Assembly (NCBI RefSeq): GCF_037126465.1
Contig: NC_088206.1
Location: 10,329,187 to 10,393,186 of the forward strand
DNA from: Ornithodoros turicata
Lineage: Eukaryota; Arthropoda; Arachnida; Ixodida; Argasidae
Direction: 5' to 3'
DNA: 64,000 nt
Shown here: positions 1-13,300 of the stretch, one piece after another
How positions within the stretch are numbered: position 1 is the first letter of the stretch
Layout: each line of letters starts with the position of its first letter
Notes under the pieces: generated by a model
Told to the model about the DNA's origin: nothing
The model's database searches: none
Seen by the model: only the letters and a program-made list of their open reading frames with translations
Program-made: the position numbers and the translations under genes

Positions 1-927
1 ATTAGTCAGCCACAATAAAAAAGATACAGGCGAGTAGAACACACGAATCCTCATAATATTCTGCAGTTTTCATTCGTTCAACCCTGTCTTTTTAAGACCC
101 CGATTCATGTTAGCTTGGACACCCTGTGTGGCGCCACCAGTCACACTTCTGACTGGTCGCCTCGCCGTAGAAGAGGATTTAGCAGCCTCTAAAAATGCTC
201 GTACGATCTGACGTCACGACACGCCAGAAGGAGCTCGGACAGATCGCCGCTGCTGCGCGAAGCTCTTGCTCCTTTCAAGTTAAGATCCTGGCATGATCTT
301 CGTACGAAGGGGCTATCACACATACAAAGTATACGGGACAGAAGTGAGAGAAAATAAATCATAGAGACGCTTCTAGATTCGAACACAAAAGCTGCCGATG
401 GGAACATTACCAGACTGAAAACTTTCTGCGCGGCACTCATTCTTTATCTACGAAGACCAGGTCAACACCAGCTGTTTTTGATCCACCTCTCACTTTTGAT
501 AATCGACTACGACCTCCCATCAGTCTTTCTTGATGCTGACTTTATCCGCATGAATAGGGAATAGTGATGATGCGGTGATGAAGCATTGCAATTGTGCCAA
601 GCTTATAGCCAAACTTATACCTCATGCAAAGTGATTTTTGATGAGAAAATGAACCATGCTTCCTGTACAAGCTGTGTCTAGTCAGACGCTCTCAGTGTGA
701 TGTCTAGACAGAAAGTATCTGTTTAAACTTTGTCTCCATGCCTGAATAGTCAGGAATAAATTAATATATTCAAAATGCATGCCAGCATTTTACTTCTACC
801 AGACGCATAGTTGTGGGTCCTCTGGTGGATGCACGCATAATGGTAGCCTTCTATGCAAAACAGCTTCCTCTGATGGCTCTTGACTGTACCCACCCTTGCA
901 GTTGAAGCACAGATAACCATCGGTCCA
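1..927. other. intron of fw upstream of the first visible exon
   Basis: No coding exon is recognisable. Around 108-136 lies CTTGGACACCCTGT, which matches the terminal sequence of the TA-flanked element at 20616-21513 and is probably a truncated end of the same family. The remainder shows nothing I can name. Confidence 0.5.
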
Positions 928-931
928 TGCA

Positions 932-1137
932 TCTAAAGGGTGTAATTTCTTACACCCCACTGCTTTTACACCAGGACTGGTGCAAGTTATCAAACACCAA
1001 CTTTACGCCACAAGGGGTGTAAGAAATATTTCAATTTACACCCTTCTAAAGGGTGTAGATTCTTACACCCTACTGACTTTACACCGAATTTGGTGTGAGT
1101 TATCAAACTCCAACTTTACACTCAAAAAGGTGTGATA
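932..1137. repeat. two tandem ~93-bp units built from GGTGTAA/TTACACC palindromes
   Basis: Units at about 932-1025 and 1045-1137 start TCTAAAGGGTGTA and share TTCTTACACCC, TTATCAAAC and CCAACTTTAC. Inside each unit GGTGTAA and TTACACC face each other several times, so each can fold. Related GGTGT motifs occur near 28915-29060 and 48850-49010. Confidence 0.7.
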
Positions 1138-1191
1138 TGTTTTAGTGTGCGAAGTGAAACTGTCTGAAGTAAGTCGATATTCCGTTCGCAG

Positions 1192-1314
1192 ACGACGGCG
1201 TGAGCAAAGATTTCCAGTGTGCCTACCCTATTGTCGGCCGCTACGTCTACATTCACATGGTAGGCGGGGAAGGCTCCCTTTCACTATGTGAAGTCATGGT
1301 ATTCACTACGCAAG
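1192..1314 (+). CDS. fw: fw exon: C-terminal part of FTP (fucolectin/tachylectin-4/pentraxin-1) domain
   Basis: The exon opens after an AG at 1190-1191 and ends at a GTGAGT donor (1315). The translation contains CAYPIVGRYVYIHMVG followed by SLSLCEVMVF, the typical end of an FTP domain: a cysteine, GRYV, a short turn, then L-x-LCEV. In active fucolectins this F5/8-like beta-sandwich binds fucose, but the ligand residues mostly lie in upstream exons not seen here. Phase 1 at both ends. No earlier FTP exon is recognisable in 1-1191, so this is an internal exon and not the gene start. Confidence 0.85.
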
Positions 1315-4300
1315 GTGAGTCCCTTGCGTCGCTTCTTTTGGGTGTCACTTATCCTATCAGAACTTTGAGAACACAATCGCTTGTGGGCATGAACTATGAT
1401 CACGAAAGGAAGCTAAAGATTTTTCAATTAAGACCACGCAATCGTGGCCAGAGTCACGTTCTGAATAAACCGATGTGGAGATCTGTGGATAGCATATAAA
1501 TGGTTGATTTCTTCTCATCACACGTTATTTCGACCACTAATAGACGATGTTGTATTGTACTCCCAATGGGATGGAGGAGGTTGTCGATGTCCCTTGCTTC
1601 GTTGCCGAAAAATTAGACGACGAACAAACGAAAAATAGTAGGGCGAACAATAACGGGTTCTTCAAAACTCATGACGTCATTTCCATCTGACTAGTATGTA
1701 TTAGGGACTATCGCATCCGTTGCCGTCGATTCCGCAACTATTGCGTGATTTTCATCACCGACAACAGCGCCGAAAATCCGCGCGATTTGGTGTAATGCAC
1801 GGCAAGAGCAGACGACGGATGTTGAGAGTACGCCGGAATTCGCTATCTGAAAATAGAAGAGAACGTCACCTTGGACAAGTCTGTGGCGGCCCGTGTGTGA
1901 TGACGAAGACGTGCCTCTGCCGTGCCAGCGCCGTAGCGCGTGGCAGCAGAGGCACGTCTTCGTCATCCACGCGCAAGTTCACGTGCCTCTGCTGCCACTC
2001 GCTACGGCGCTGGCACGGCAGTTCTACCGGCACCGTCCTAGTGTGAGGCCACGTCCACCTGCCCGCTGGGACATACCATCATCGCCGGTCAGGACTAATG
2101 TAGGGGAACACCACCTCCTCTACAAGTCCAATCAGGGAGCGCCCTTTCGGTGACCGACGACTATGGTCGCGTCAGAACTCACACTCATATGCGAAAACCT
2201 TAGGGGCGACCTCGGAGACAATCGCCTGCGCTGCGCTCCCATTGGTGTGCCTGGCCTACGTCACCATGATGGTAGCGTCGCTGGTGCTTTCTCAGGTGTA
2301 GAGGCTTCGCGAATCTTCAAAACTCGTTTATTTAATATGTAAGCTGTTTTCGGAAGATAAATTTGGCCAAGTAGATTATGAAGCGGTGCCAAACATTACT
2401 GTATCGGTCTCATACACACGTTTCGGGATGCGATAATTTATTTCAATATTATTTGGTAATTCAGTTCTGCAGTATTCGCTTGGTTTAGAAGCGTATTCCA
2501 CATCTTCATTCGGAACCACGCCGATGGCTCATCAGGATTAAGTACGATTCCGTGCAATGTTAAAAGCCATTTCATCAGTCCTTTTAGGAGTAAAATAACA
2601 CGTGACTTGTTCTCGTTCAGAATTCTCGCCCGAACGATGTGGCAACCAGGTGGAGCCTCTGGAGCTGACAACGTTTATCCGCAAGTGCTACGAGTTTCAA
2701 GGTTCTCGCGGAGCGTCTTTTCAAGTGGCCACCGACTACTGCCAAGCGCGAGGCGGGTTCCTGGTCCACGGCATCAACAATCTTACGCTACCTTTCATCT
2801 CAGCGGAGCTGGAACGGAGAAAAGACAAGCTCAAGTCAAAGCTGGTGTGGATGGGGGCCAGCAGGAGGAACGGCATCAGTCCAGGCAAGCGCGGGTGGTT
2901 CTGGGTGAACGGTAAGGGAAAAAAAGATGCAGGTATCAGATACCGAGTCACCGCCAAGGTGGTAATTACGTTGAGCTTCTTATAGGAGACCCAGTTCGAG
3001 ATTTTCTATGGGCTGATGATCAACCGAACAACTACAACGGTCAGCAGAACTGTGTCGTCATCGACGGTGGCCGGAAGTGGCGCTGGAATGACGTCACTTG
3101 CGACCTCGACTACCTCCCATGGATATGCCAATATAGTAAGTTTTCGTGGCCATAGAGAACGTTTATAAGTGCATCGTTGAATTAACGCGCAGTGTGCCGA
3201 GGACAGGTCGTATGAGTGGTGTCTGTGCTCTGTGAACATTGAAAACACATATTCTGTGAACACGAAAACAACAAGAATAGATGCTGACGATGAGATGGAG
3301 TGTTTCACCGCGGAGGTGCGGGACCCTACCCCATTGCACGTGGAACATTATACGAAGATGATGAAGGAAGAGGGGGGGGGGATATGTTTATTAAGAAAAA
3401 GAAAGGAAAGGTCAGCCAGACGAAGGTCGGCTTGCTATTCCAAACAAAAGAAGGCAAAAAAAGGGGAAGGGGAAGGAAAGAAAAGGGGACGAAGAGAAAA
3501 ATAAGGAGAGAAAAGGGGAAGAAAGAAGGAGAAAAGGGGAAGAAAAGAAGAAGAAAAGAAGAATAAGAAAAGGGAAGGAAAGAAAAAGAAGAAAAGAAAG
3601 GAAAAGGAAAGGAGAAGAGGAAATGAAAAGAAAAGGAAAAGAAGAAAGAAAAGAAGAAAAGAAAAGGAAAAGAAAAAAAGAGTTAAGAACAAAGGAGATA
3701 AGGTAAGGAAAGGAAGAACACAAAACTAAAAGTCAAAGTCAAAGTCAAAAGTCACACACACAGTCACACAATCACAAGGCGTTGAAAAGGTTCGAAGGAG
3801 GAGAAGGAGGAGGAGGAGGAGGAGGAGGAAGTATAAAAACACGATAACATATTAAAGTGTCTGGAGCAACCTAGTGGACGACAGGAAGTCCATGAACAGG
3901 TGAAGAACCCGAGGATGGAGAACAGGACCTTCATAGGGGCCAATGAGTGCGGCTAAGTTGGGCAGTCCCTTGCTGATACGAGCAAGCTTATCACACAGCA
4001 TCCGCCTTTACGGGCCGTAGAGTGCACATTCCATAAGAATGTGCTGAGTGTTTGCCATGGCACCGCAGGTGGGGCAGAGGCTTGTGTCACAGCATCTGAT
4101 CATGCATTTGAGTTGTGGAGCAAAGCCACATTCTGTGAACATCTCTATGGACATTGTGAAAACAAAGCAGCAACACATAAGCTATATTTAGGGCATTCTG
4201 AAAGATTAGCAATATTTATACGCTCTTCCCCTATGTTTTTTTCCCGCAGCGTTCGCACTCAAATTTGCACTTGACACTTCCGATCGACAAGATCAAAATT

Positions 4301-7300
4301 GGTTAACACTACCCTATTCCTTTTTTTCCCATGAGCACATCATATGAAACCTGTAACGGAAAAGGGCTTCTACGACATAGTGCGCACTGGCGCATCTTGC
4401 ATTCAGTTTCCAACAGTAACAGCGTTTCTATCATCATCGATAACGTTGTAAGAAATCGCTGACCGCAGAGATCCTCATCCCCTATACCCATTCTCTGCGA
4501 CTCTCACGTTCGGGTCAACTACAGGGAACGAAACTTTTAGGTTGCGTTTATTTTACAGTTACATTTTACATTTTACCGGCTTAAATTGTGGAAGCTCTCA
4601 ATGGATACGTAGCTGCTGCGAGCAGTGACATTTTTCAAGAAATATAATCTGCTGAACGGAGGACACAGACATATATCTCTCTTTCGGGATATCCGGAGTT
4701 CAAAGAGAATCTTCCAACATTCTAGGTCCGTGTTTGTCGGCATTTTTCAAAGAATGGTGGGGACACGGACAACTAAATAACAGTATAACACGGATAACTG
4801 TATAACAGTCAACAAATGCATGGCGATAATAGCGTGGGGTGTTTCACGAAGTCATTTTCTCTTGTTTTTTTGTTTTTTCGTTTTCCTTATGTCATGGTCC
4901 TTTGTGTAGTAAAGGGCTTGGCATCAGGCAGCCTTTTGGTGATTGAGAATGGGAGGGGACTTCAACCTGTCGCACACTTTATCCACAACGTCCCAGCATG
5001 TCACGCTCAAAAAATAAAGACAAGGAAATGTTTCGGCATACAAGTGTCATAAACTTACGACGACGCTCTCAAAAAAAGTGAAAGTCGCACGCCCTTTATA
5101 TGAAGCTCGTTTTTCTTTTCTACGACCCTTTTTTATGAAGGCATCCTTTTTTATGCATTGTTTTTTCCCGAAGCATTGGCGAGCCGGCCTTCTGTTTTTT
5201 ATCTTCATCTCCAGTCCCTTTTCTCATTCTTATAATCGATTTTCTCTCTATCCTTCTAGATTAAAGAAAGAGCGCCTTGAGGAATGTACGCGATATCGCG
5301 CTTTATTGCCGCCCATTTGAAACCGTTCAACAGAGAATCTGTAATTAAGTTTGGAGAGCTAATATCACCAAATGGAGTGCAACGGAAGAATGTCTCGAAC
5401 TAGCTTCCTTGAATGGTGTCGCTTCTGTTTCGGTCAGTTCAAAGTGCTCGCGTAACGTCGTATTCGTTGACTGCGTTGGTTATTTTTAATATTAGGGAGT
5501 TTTACAATAGCGAACGTAGGAGCTTTGCGTGCACGAGAAATAGCGATGCCGCCAATGCGTATGCCCAGAACGCAAACTCAGGTTTTGCCAAGCTCCTGCG
5601 TTCAAAGAGACAAGCCCTGCTTGTCTCTTGCGCGTGCGCAGAACCACCACCAGAACCAACCAATGAGGGCTCCTGAGGGGGAAGTTTCCACCGGTAGTTC
5701 TGTGGGACTACCTGCTGCCCCTGCTGTACTTGCTCTTCGTTTTCAAGGCGAGGGCGGCACTATTTTTGAAATGTGGTGTGGGCAAGACTTGCGCTTGTCC
5801 CATCCTACAGTTGGCAACGCAACGACCAGCGCTATTTCTTACGTACGCAAAGGCGCCAGCATACGTTATATACTAAAGCTGACTATTGGAAATTGCGGAG
5901 CCATGCAAAGCTGGTTTTTGCGGCTCTGCGTTGCTCTCGCAACCGATGAGAAACTGCGTTAGCATTCCGTCGTCTGCTAAACGTCACCAAGTAATTCACA
6001 AGAAAACTGAGTTGTCTAGTGATAGCATATACTTTCATTATGAACAACAAAGCATGCTATCCCCATTTTTTTCTTTCAATCATCATCATCATCAACAAAG
6101 CATGTTTAGAAAAAGTGATTCCTCTGTGTTTTTGATTTTCTATTCCTGTTTTCAAGTCTTCATTTGTAGCAGTAACGGCGCTGCAAGCGACGGACGCAAG
6201 CCAGCAGCGTTACGTCACGGAAACGCTGTAAGCAGTGTGCTCACAGGCTTGTTGCGTCCGATATAGCGTTTAAGTTTTGCGTTTCCAACGAACGCTATTC
6301 TAAAACTCCCTTATATGTGAACTGCGTTTCGCATGCATGTCGACCGCGGTTCAATTGAAGGTTACACGCGTATTGCAGTAAAACTTAGAACGAATGGGAA
6401 ATGAGAACCTTAATTAACCTTCTTTCGGGACTAAAATTAGGATATCGGAAGGATAGAAGCCCGAACTCCGCGGGACTAATCGATGCTACGTTCAAGAAAA
6501 AAAAAAGAAAAAGAAACACGTCGAGGATATTCTGCAGTTGTTGAATACTGGAATGCGCAGACATTCTGCGCATTTGAGATCAAATATCAATGCGGAAAAT
6601 TACTTGGATTACCTTCCCCAAATAGCGCGTTTGGAACCCGGCTGAGGACGCCAGTAACTCGGTGCCAGGGTACAAGTTGCTTTGATACGCCGTCTTCCAC
6701 CGTAAATACGGCGTAACGTGCCCTGACGTTTGGGCCAGCTTTTGGGCCAGTTTTGACAGCTGGCCAAATACTAACCCAGAGACCGATTACGGTAGTGTCA
6801 CTCATGACCTTAGCTGTCTCGTGACGTAATTGATTGATTGGTAAAAGAACAAAAATGGAGCAGATAGCCCCAAACTACGCGGGACGTGAAGCCACGAATT
6901 ATTATTATTATTATTATTGCTTGGATTACCACTATTTGTAAACGGCTCGAGTTGAATAGCCTCAAATTCTCGTACAGGAAAGTGTGAAATATGGCAGTCG
7001 TCGAAAAAGCCTGACAGCGGCGGGATTCGGCTTTCCACGAAGCTCAGCCATATCTCGTCAGGAATTCATCTATTCTCTATTGACAAGATGGCATAACTGC
7101 AGGCCTGTCGGTGGGGAACTCCACAATATGAAAAAGCGCGAGTTTCGGCAAAGGAGAAGAACGGGAGGTGATGGTGATGTGGTAAAGAAAAGAAAAAAAA
7201 AGGGGGGGGGGGAATGTGAGTCACGACGAAGTCGAACTGGCTGCCCCAGGACAGAGAACACGAACAGGTGAACGAGTTAAAGTGATGGGGTACACCATGG

Positions 7301-10300
7301 AGTTCAAAAGTTTCAACCAAGTGAGTGTAAAATGTCGGAATCGCTGGGGGACACACACCGCACACATTAAGCAAGTCATAGAGCGTCCACAAGCCTTGTT
7401 GTAAGAAGAACGGAACTTTTGACATCCTGTATGTGTTACGTTTGTATCTCCTATATGGCTGTCATGTGGCATTGTGTGTGCAGACATAGGAAAGTCAACA
7501 CGTGACAACAACAACAACAATAAATGAAGAAGTGATGATGACATGGGAGATGTTTCCAGGTGGTAGTCACACGACCATACCCCACTTCACAGTGGTTTAT
7601 ATGAGAGGATGAATTATGGTGAAAGTGAAGCGACGACAGACTGTCGGAGTTCTGTTGGGCTCTTCGAGGAGTCCAGTGTCTTGCATGAAAGCAACAAGGG
7701 AGCGAAGAGCCCGGCACTGATGGGCAGGGGAACTCCATGGGCCAAGTACTTTGGACAAGCTGAATGGGCATATGATAAACGTGACACAAACTATCAACAG
7801 CTATTATAATATCGCTCTGTAGACGGTATTTACAAAGTACATATATATCGTCGTTCGCTGTTAGCAGCACCACATTTGACGTCTTTCATATGCGTCCGAC
7901 ATGCACGTTACAATAAGTTTTTGTTTATGTTAACATTGCCTTGATCTTGAGGGAAAACGCAGGACGAACACAGGACGAGACGAACCCGTGAGTCTACGTG
8001 TCCGTCTCGTCCTGTTTTCGTCCTCTGTTTTCCCTCAAACTCAAGGCAATGTTAACTCGAAGTCAACACCAGCTAGCTTGCCTGCTCCTGCTATGTTCAT
8101 CAAGTTTTAGTTGGCAGGACAAAAATCCAGCGATCCGATACCAGCGCAGAAGTGTTAGGTGGCTGCTCAAAAGCGACCTTTAGGTTATCCTGCGGATTCT
8201 ATACCGCATACGATGCTTTCGTTCGTGACTTGATTCATTCTAACTGCATGTGCATCTCCCGCGTCTTTTCAGGCCCTTCAAACTGCGGAAGCCCGGACAG
8301 GAAAGTGAACTCAACCGTCACGGGAACCGACTTCAGGGTGGGCCAAGAAGTGGCGTATGAGTGTCCCACGGGTAATCTTCTGATCGGCCCACGCACCCGC
8401 AGGTGCGCAAACAGTGGATTCTGGACGGACACTGCGCCTGCCTGCAAATGTAGGTCTACCCCACGCTACATATACAGCACACCAGCTTCGGTTTACCGAA
8501 CATGTTCCTTGCTGTTTCTTTGCTTTCGGAGACCGAACCCAACTGGAACTAGACACGAAAGAGGCTTTATGATTGAGTAGTGTTACGCAAATACTAATTT
8601 CGTTCGACATTAATCACGTTCACGGTCCACGTGATCTCCTGACGCCGTTTCCTCAAGCGTCCTCCACCTTATACGCACCGTTGACGAAAAACGAATAAAG
8701 TCTGAAACAACTGTGTTGGTGTGGCGATGTTTGAGTTGTAGATTCAGTAGTCAAATGTGTACGGAGAAATCTGAACGGGATTTTATACTATACCTAATAT
8801 GCTGACATGTATCCACACCAACTCAGTAGAGTTTATTCGGTGGCGCCACCTCTCCAGAGGAGAGCTTCGAAAAGGCGAAATCGCCGCCTTGATGTATGTC
8901 TGGCGAAGTCTGGTTTCATGTTTCTTGTTTCTTTTTCTTTTTTATTCTATAACGCTTGTTCCACAAAACATACACATTACTTTCCACAAGAAACCGCAGC
9001 AGTGCTGTAGCATTGTATCCACCGTGCCAGCAGCCAATTGGTAGCATTCACTGTGTCAGGAGAGATAGATGGCGTTCCACATAATCCCGCTTCCACCGCC
9101 CTCTCCACTTGAAGGCGACGAATGCCTTTCTATGGAATTTGTCTGAGATCGTGTTTATCTATGCTTCGCTCCTGTTCATTTGTCACTGCACCTTGTTTAT
9201 TTGTCGGTGACATCCGCAGTCGCGTCGGCGCCTGCCTTCTGCGAGAGAAAGTGCGGTATTTCCGGTATTGACATTGCGCCGAATAGTGAAGCTGGTACTG
9301 TGCCCTTAACCATAATTCAATGTTGGTAAGGGTAGGGCAGGGTAGCTGTACGTATTTGTCGTGCCTGTGTCGGCGATTCGTCTCTGAGGCTCCCGAAAGA
9401 GTGACTGCCTCGGTGATATCTGGTGACATCGGATACTCCGCGCAATCAACGGAAGGCAATCCGTCTACTGGTAGCCTTCCTAAGTGAGACTGGTCTCACA
9501 ACTGTATTGTGAACAGTAAGTGCGAACTCCCTTTTAGTGTGAACTGCTGACGCCGTATTTTGTAGATCTACTGCTTTCCATAGAAGCAGCAAAGCTTCTA
9601 GTTGAGTTGTGAGTTTGAAGTTTAAACTCTAATTGAGTTCCCGTGAGTATGTGAGGGATCCCGCTGTGATTCAGGCTTTTGATTCAGAGCGTGTAATAGC
9701 CATACAACTTTTGCAATTGAGCACGTAGCACGCATGGTGGGTTGCTGAAAGCTCCAAGGTTTACTTTATTTTACTAATTGACAAACTAACTAACTCTGGT
9801 AACATTGTACAATCGGAGTGCCCTGTTTCTGAGTAACAAAAAAAAAAAAAAAGCTTTCCGCTTTGCATTCTTTCGTGCTGCACTCGGAACGACCGAGCTA
9901 CAACCAAGGTAAAGCGAAAAATCAGGGGGAGAAGAGAATGAAAGGATGGGGGGGGGGGGGGGGGGGGGGGGGAATCGAGGACGATGTCGCTGGTACATTA
10001 ATGAGGAGGACTTACTGCTCTGTTATCTAGGAAGGGAGTTGCCTCAGGACAGAAGCCGCCGATATTTCGAACAGAGACTGTTCTTCTTCTGGGCACCGTC
10101 CTCATCATTGGCATGGTATTTAAAGGGTTGGGTGTGACGTGTTTAAAGGTTCATGCGAATTGTGTGTCAACAGCCCGGAGGGAAGAAAGGGTCCGTACGG
10201 GAACGAAAGTTCGTTCATATAATCCCCTGCACACTCTAACAAAGCGGCCATTCACTCCGGCCGTAAAATCCCGTACGGACCCTTTCTTCCCTCCGGGCTG

Positions 10301-13300
10301 TTGACACACAATTCGCATGAACCTTTAAACACGTCACACCCAACCCTTTAAATACCATGCCAATGATGAGGACGGTGCCCAGAAGAAGAACAGTCTCTGT
10401 TCGAAATATCGGCGGCTTCTTTCCTTTGGCAACTCCCTTCCTACATCTCTACCGGCTCGCTGGATTTCTACCCATCTATGCTCTGTTATCTAGCGCGTCA
10501 AGACCCACAGCGCCTAGGTAAGGAAAGCCTTGTCGCCTAAAGCAGCGATGGGGTGACACTAAGCATGCCTGGGAACCCGGTCAATCTGTCCATGAGGAGC
10601 CACCATGTAAAATATTTTCTCTGTGCATTGTATTAGCGCTGCGCAATGAAGTTCACGAACACTCGGAGGAAGCGGTCGCGGTCGGCCGACACGATCGGTT
10701 CGCGTGACGTCAGCAAGCTCCTTCCTTCCTTCCTTCTCAGTTCACGCTCTGCTTATATACCTGCTTGAGCTGTGCTGGTCTATGTCATGAGTCGCATGAT
10801 CGGCCCTGCCGGGGGGGGGGGGGGATGGGTGACGTCACCACGTACCCTCCTCTTTCCCTTCTTTTCTGGTGCGCTCTTTACAAGAGTGGATGGTTTTTGA
10901 AAGGTGGGACGGAGGGCTCCCGCGCGCGCGGCAGGTTACCTGCACTCATCGTTCTTTCGCAGGAGTTCATTGTATTTGTCGTAGAACACACCGCAGCCAA
11001 AAACAAAAACAAAAAAAAAAGATACAGGGAGGACCACCTCAGTGCTCCTTTAAACGACGCGAAGCATCGCTGCTGGTCGTGACGCGGCTATGGAGACTTA
11101 GCCGCCATAAGCCGCACAGACAGCCACTCTTAGCCACAGAAAGCCTGCGTTTAAAATCGTATGCGGCGATTGGCTGAAGCAGACGACCTCACGACTGCGC
11201 GCTGCAATAGAGTTAGAGGAGTCCATAAGCAGACTTTCTGCAGCTAGGCAGCAGGTTCGTTAAAGTTACTCTTAAAAAGAACCTAAGTTACAACTAGGGA
11301 TACCAGGTGGGAGAAAATACACCGATACAGCATAACAAGAAAGCACGTGACATCGTTTGCTTAGTTTTGGTTTGGGTGCAATAATTAGCGCGGTAATTAG
11401 CGCGGTCCCTAATTAGCGCCGCAGAGCGAAGATTTCTTTGACCCAACTACACAAACATATTCTACTAAGTACAAAGTTACCGCTCGTCACCATTGCCGTT
11501 TTGAGACGGAGCATGTGGCCCGAGATAATGCACAAAACATGTAATTAACCCCGATTGTCGCTCCACCGCACTTGCTTTCCACCTCTCCCATGTATAACCT
11601 CCGAGTTTCATGCCGTAATTGGTAACAGCGAGTGCCAAAAGCTGGCTCGGTTCTCAGTGCTTCTAAAACTATTCCACCCGTGCGGTGACTTGGCGCGCCT
11701 ATTAAATTATTCCATTACTTTGCCAGAGTTTCGCTATGGCGTTTGTTAATGTCATCTCGAAGAAACGGCGCAAAAGTAAACGACTCATACGGTTTGCGAG
11801 TCCAGTTATGCGCTCAAAAATAAGGTCTCGTTAACTCGCACAGATTTTTTCCCTTCTCTCCGTCCTGACTGTTCCTATAACAAAGTGCATGTTAAGAATA
11901 CGTTCTCGTGATTACGAGTACGTTCGCTCGTTCGGCACAAAGCCGTATGGAGTTTGTGTCTGAAGATAGGACGCTATTAGTATACCATTATACGAGATTA
12001 TATGCTACGCAAAAAGGGGCACTCAGGGTTGTGCTATCGTTACAGCCTCACGCTTCTGTTAGTTTCGCCTTTTCCTATTTGTCTGTAAGTACCCCGTCAT
12101 TGTGAACAAATTCATAAACAGGATATGCAATTCATCAATAATCTCCTTACAACTTTATTCACCGCCGTACTCACTTCGTACTGATAACCTTACCCTGAAG
12201 CTTCCAATTCCCAGAACCAAGTTCGGGCAGTTTACTATTGTTTTTTTTTTTTGTGTGTGTGTGCCTATTTCTGGAACGTTTTGTCGTTGGTTGTACATGA
12301 TGTACCTCCATTCGTAAATTTAAACAGGAAGTCAGTGTTCTTTTTTGTTGGTAACGGTAATCAATAATTTTCGACGCTGTGAGATTTATGTTTGCGGTTT
12401 CAAAGTGTTGTTGTTACTTTGTTGTATCCTCAGAAAACAATAGCACTTTGTAATGCTATTTCGTATCCGGGACTGCGTCGTGGGTTTACCCTGTAGTCCC
12501 ATTACATGTTTTCTTTTGTTTTAGAGTGATAAGAAAGAAAGAAAGACGCTTAATACGGCATCTGACCTTCGGTTGCTTAGCATTTTGAGTCAAATTTGCT
12601 GCGCAGCTTTTAAAAGACGCTGGTATCTAAGCAACAACAACAACAACAAAAGAAATATGAAAAGGAATGTTCGTTGCCCAGCGACTATACAGCGACAGCC
12701 AAAAGTGACGCTTCTTGCTTGTTTGTTTGTAAGGAAAAAAAAAAGAGCTGCTTCTTTTTGTACTCGTACGTGCAGTGACTGATGATGCAGAGCACTCTGT
12801 TCTCAAGAGAAAGCACTTGCTTATTGTAGAGCCTTCTAAGAGAGTTGAACTACAGAAGCAAACAGACATTATAGAAAACAGGCGCGGACGAGACAGCGTC
12901 TGCCTCCAGCGTATGCACTCTTCGGTTGTTCACTCATGTCCCACGAACTTGCCCAGATTTCTATTGTTACTGTCTGCTGCAATAAATTCAGTACTAACGG
13001 TGTTGCAAGTTTATAATAACTTTTTCTAAGCGCAACGAGGCAGCATAGACTAATCGCAAATGCTGCTCTCATAGAATACCCTGAAGAACATTGGACTTAC
13101 CTGCCAGTGGAATCGTTACAACTGCCGAACAACATACTAAAGTATCCAATCTTTTATTTTGTCCTGCTCTAATCTCTCTCCGCATACGACGAATCAAGAA
13201 TTTAACCACTTTTATTCATTTATTTTTTCTCACAATGACATAATCGAAATCCGCAGCGAATGGCAGATGAGACCGTTGGGAACCGACGAGACGGTTTGCT

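Noticed and set aside
2602..2620. GTG start of the C-type lectin exon as a gene start
   Set aside because: The region before 2621 is a splice acceptor, and the frame joins in phase with the upstream FTP exon.
3232..3723. Long lysine/glutamate/arginine-rich (+) and Phe/Ser/Leu-rich (-) open frames
   Set aside because: They come from the purine-rich microsatellite in a LINE 3' UTR and have no splice context or domain.
5525..5962. 145-codon frame inside the TTA-flanked element as a transposase
   Set aside because: No DDE-like or DNA-binding motif visible; the frame is too short for a Harbinger transposase.
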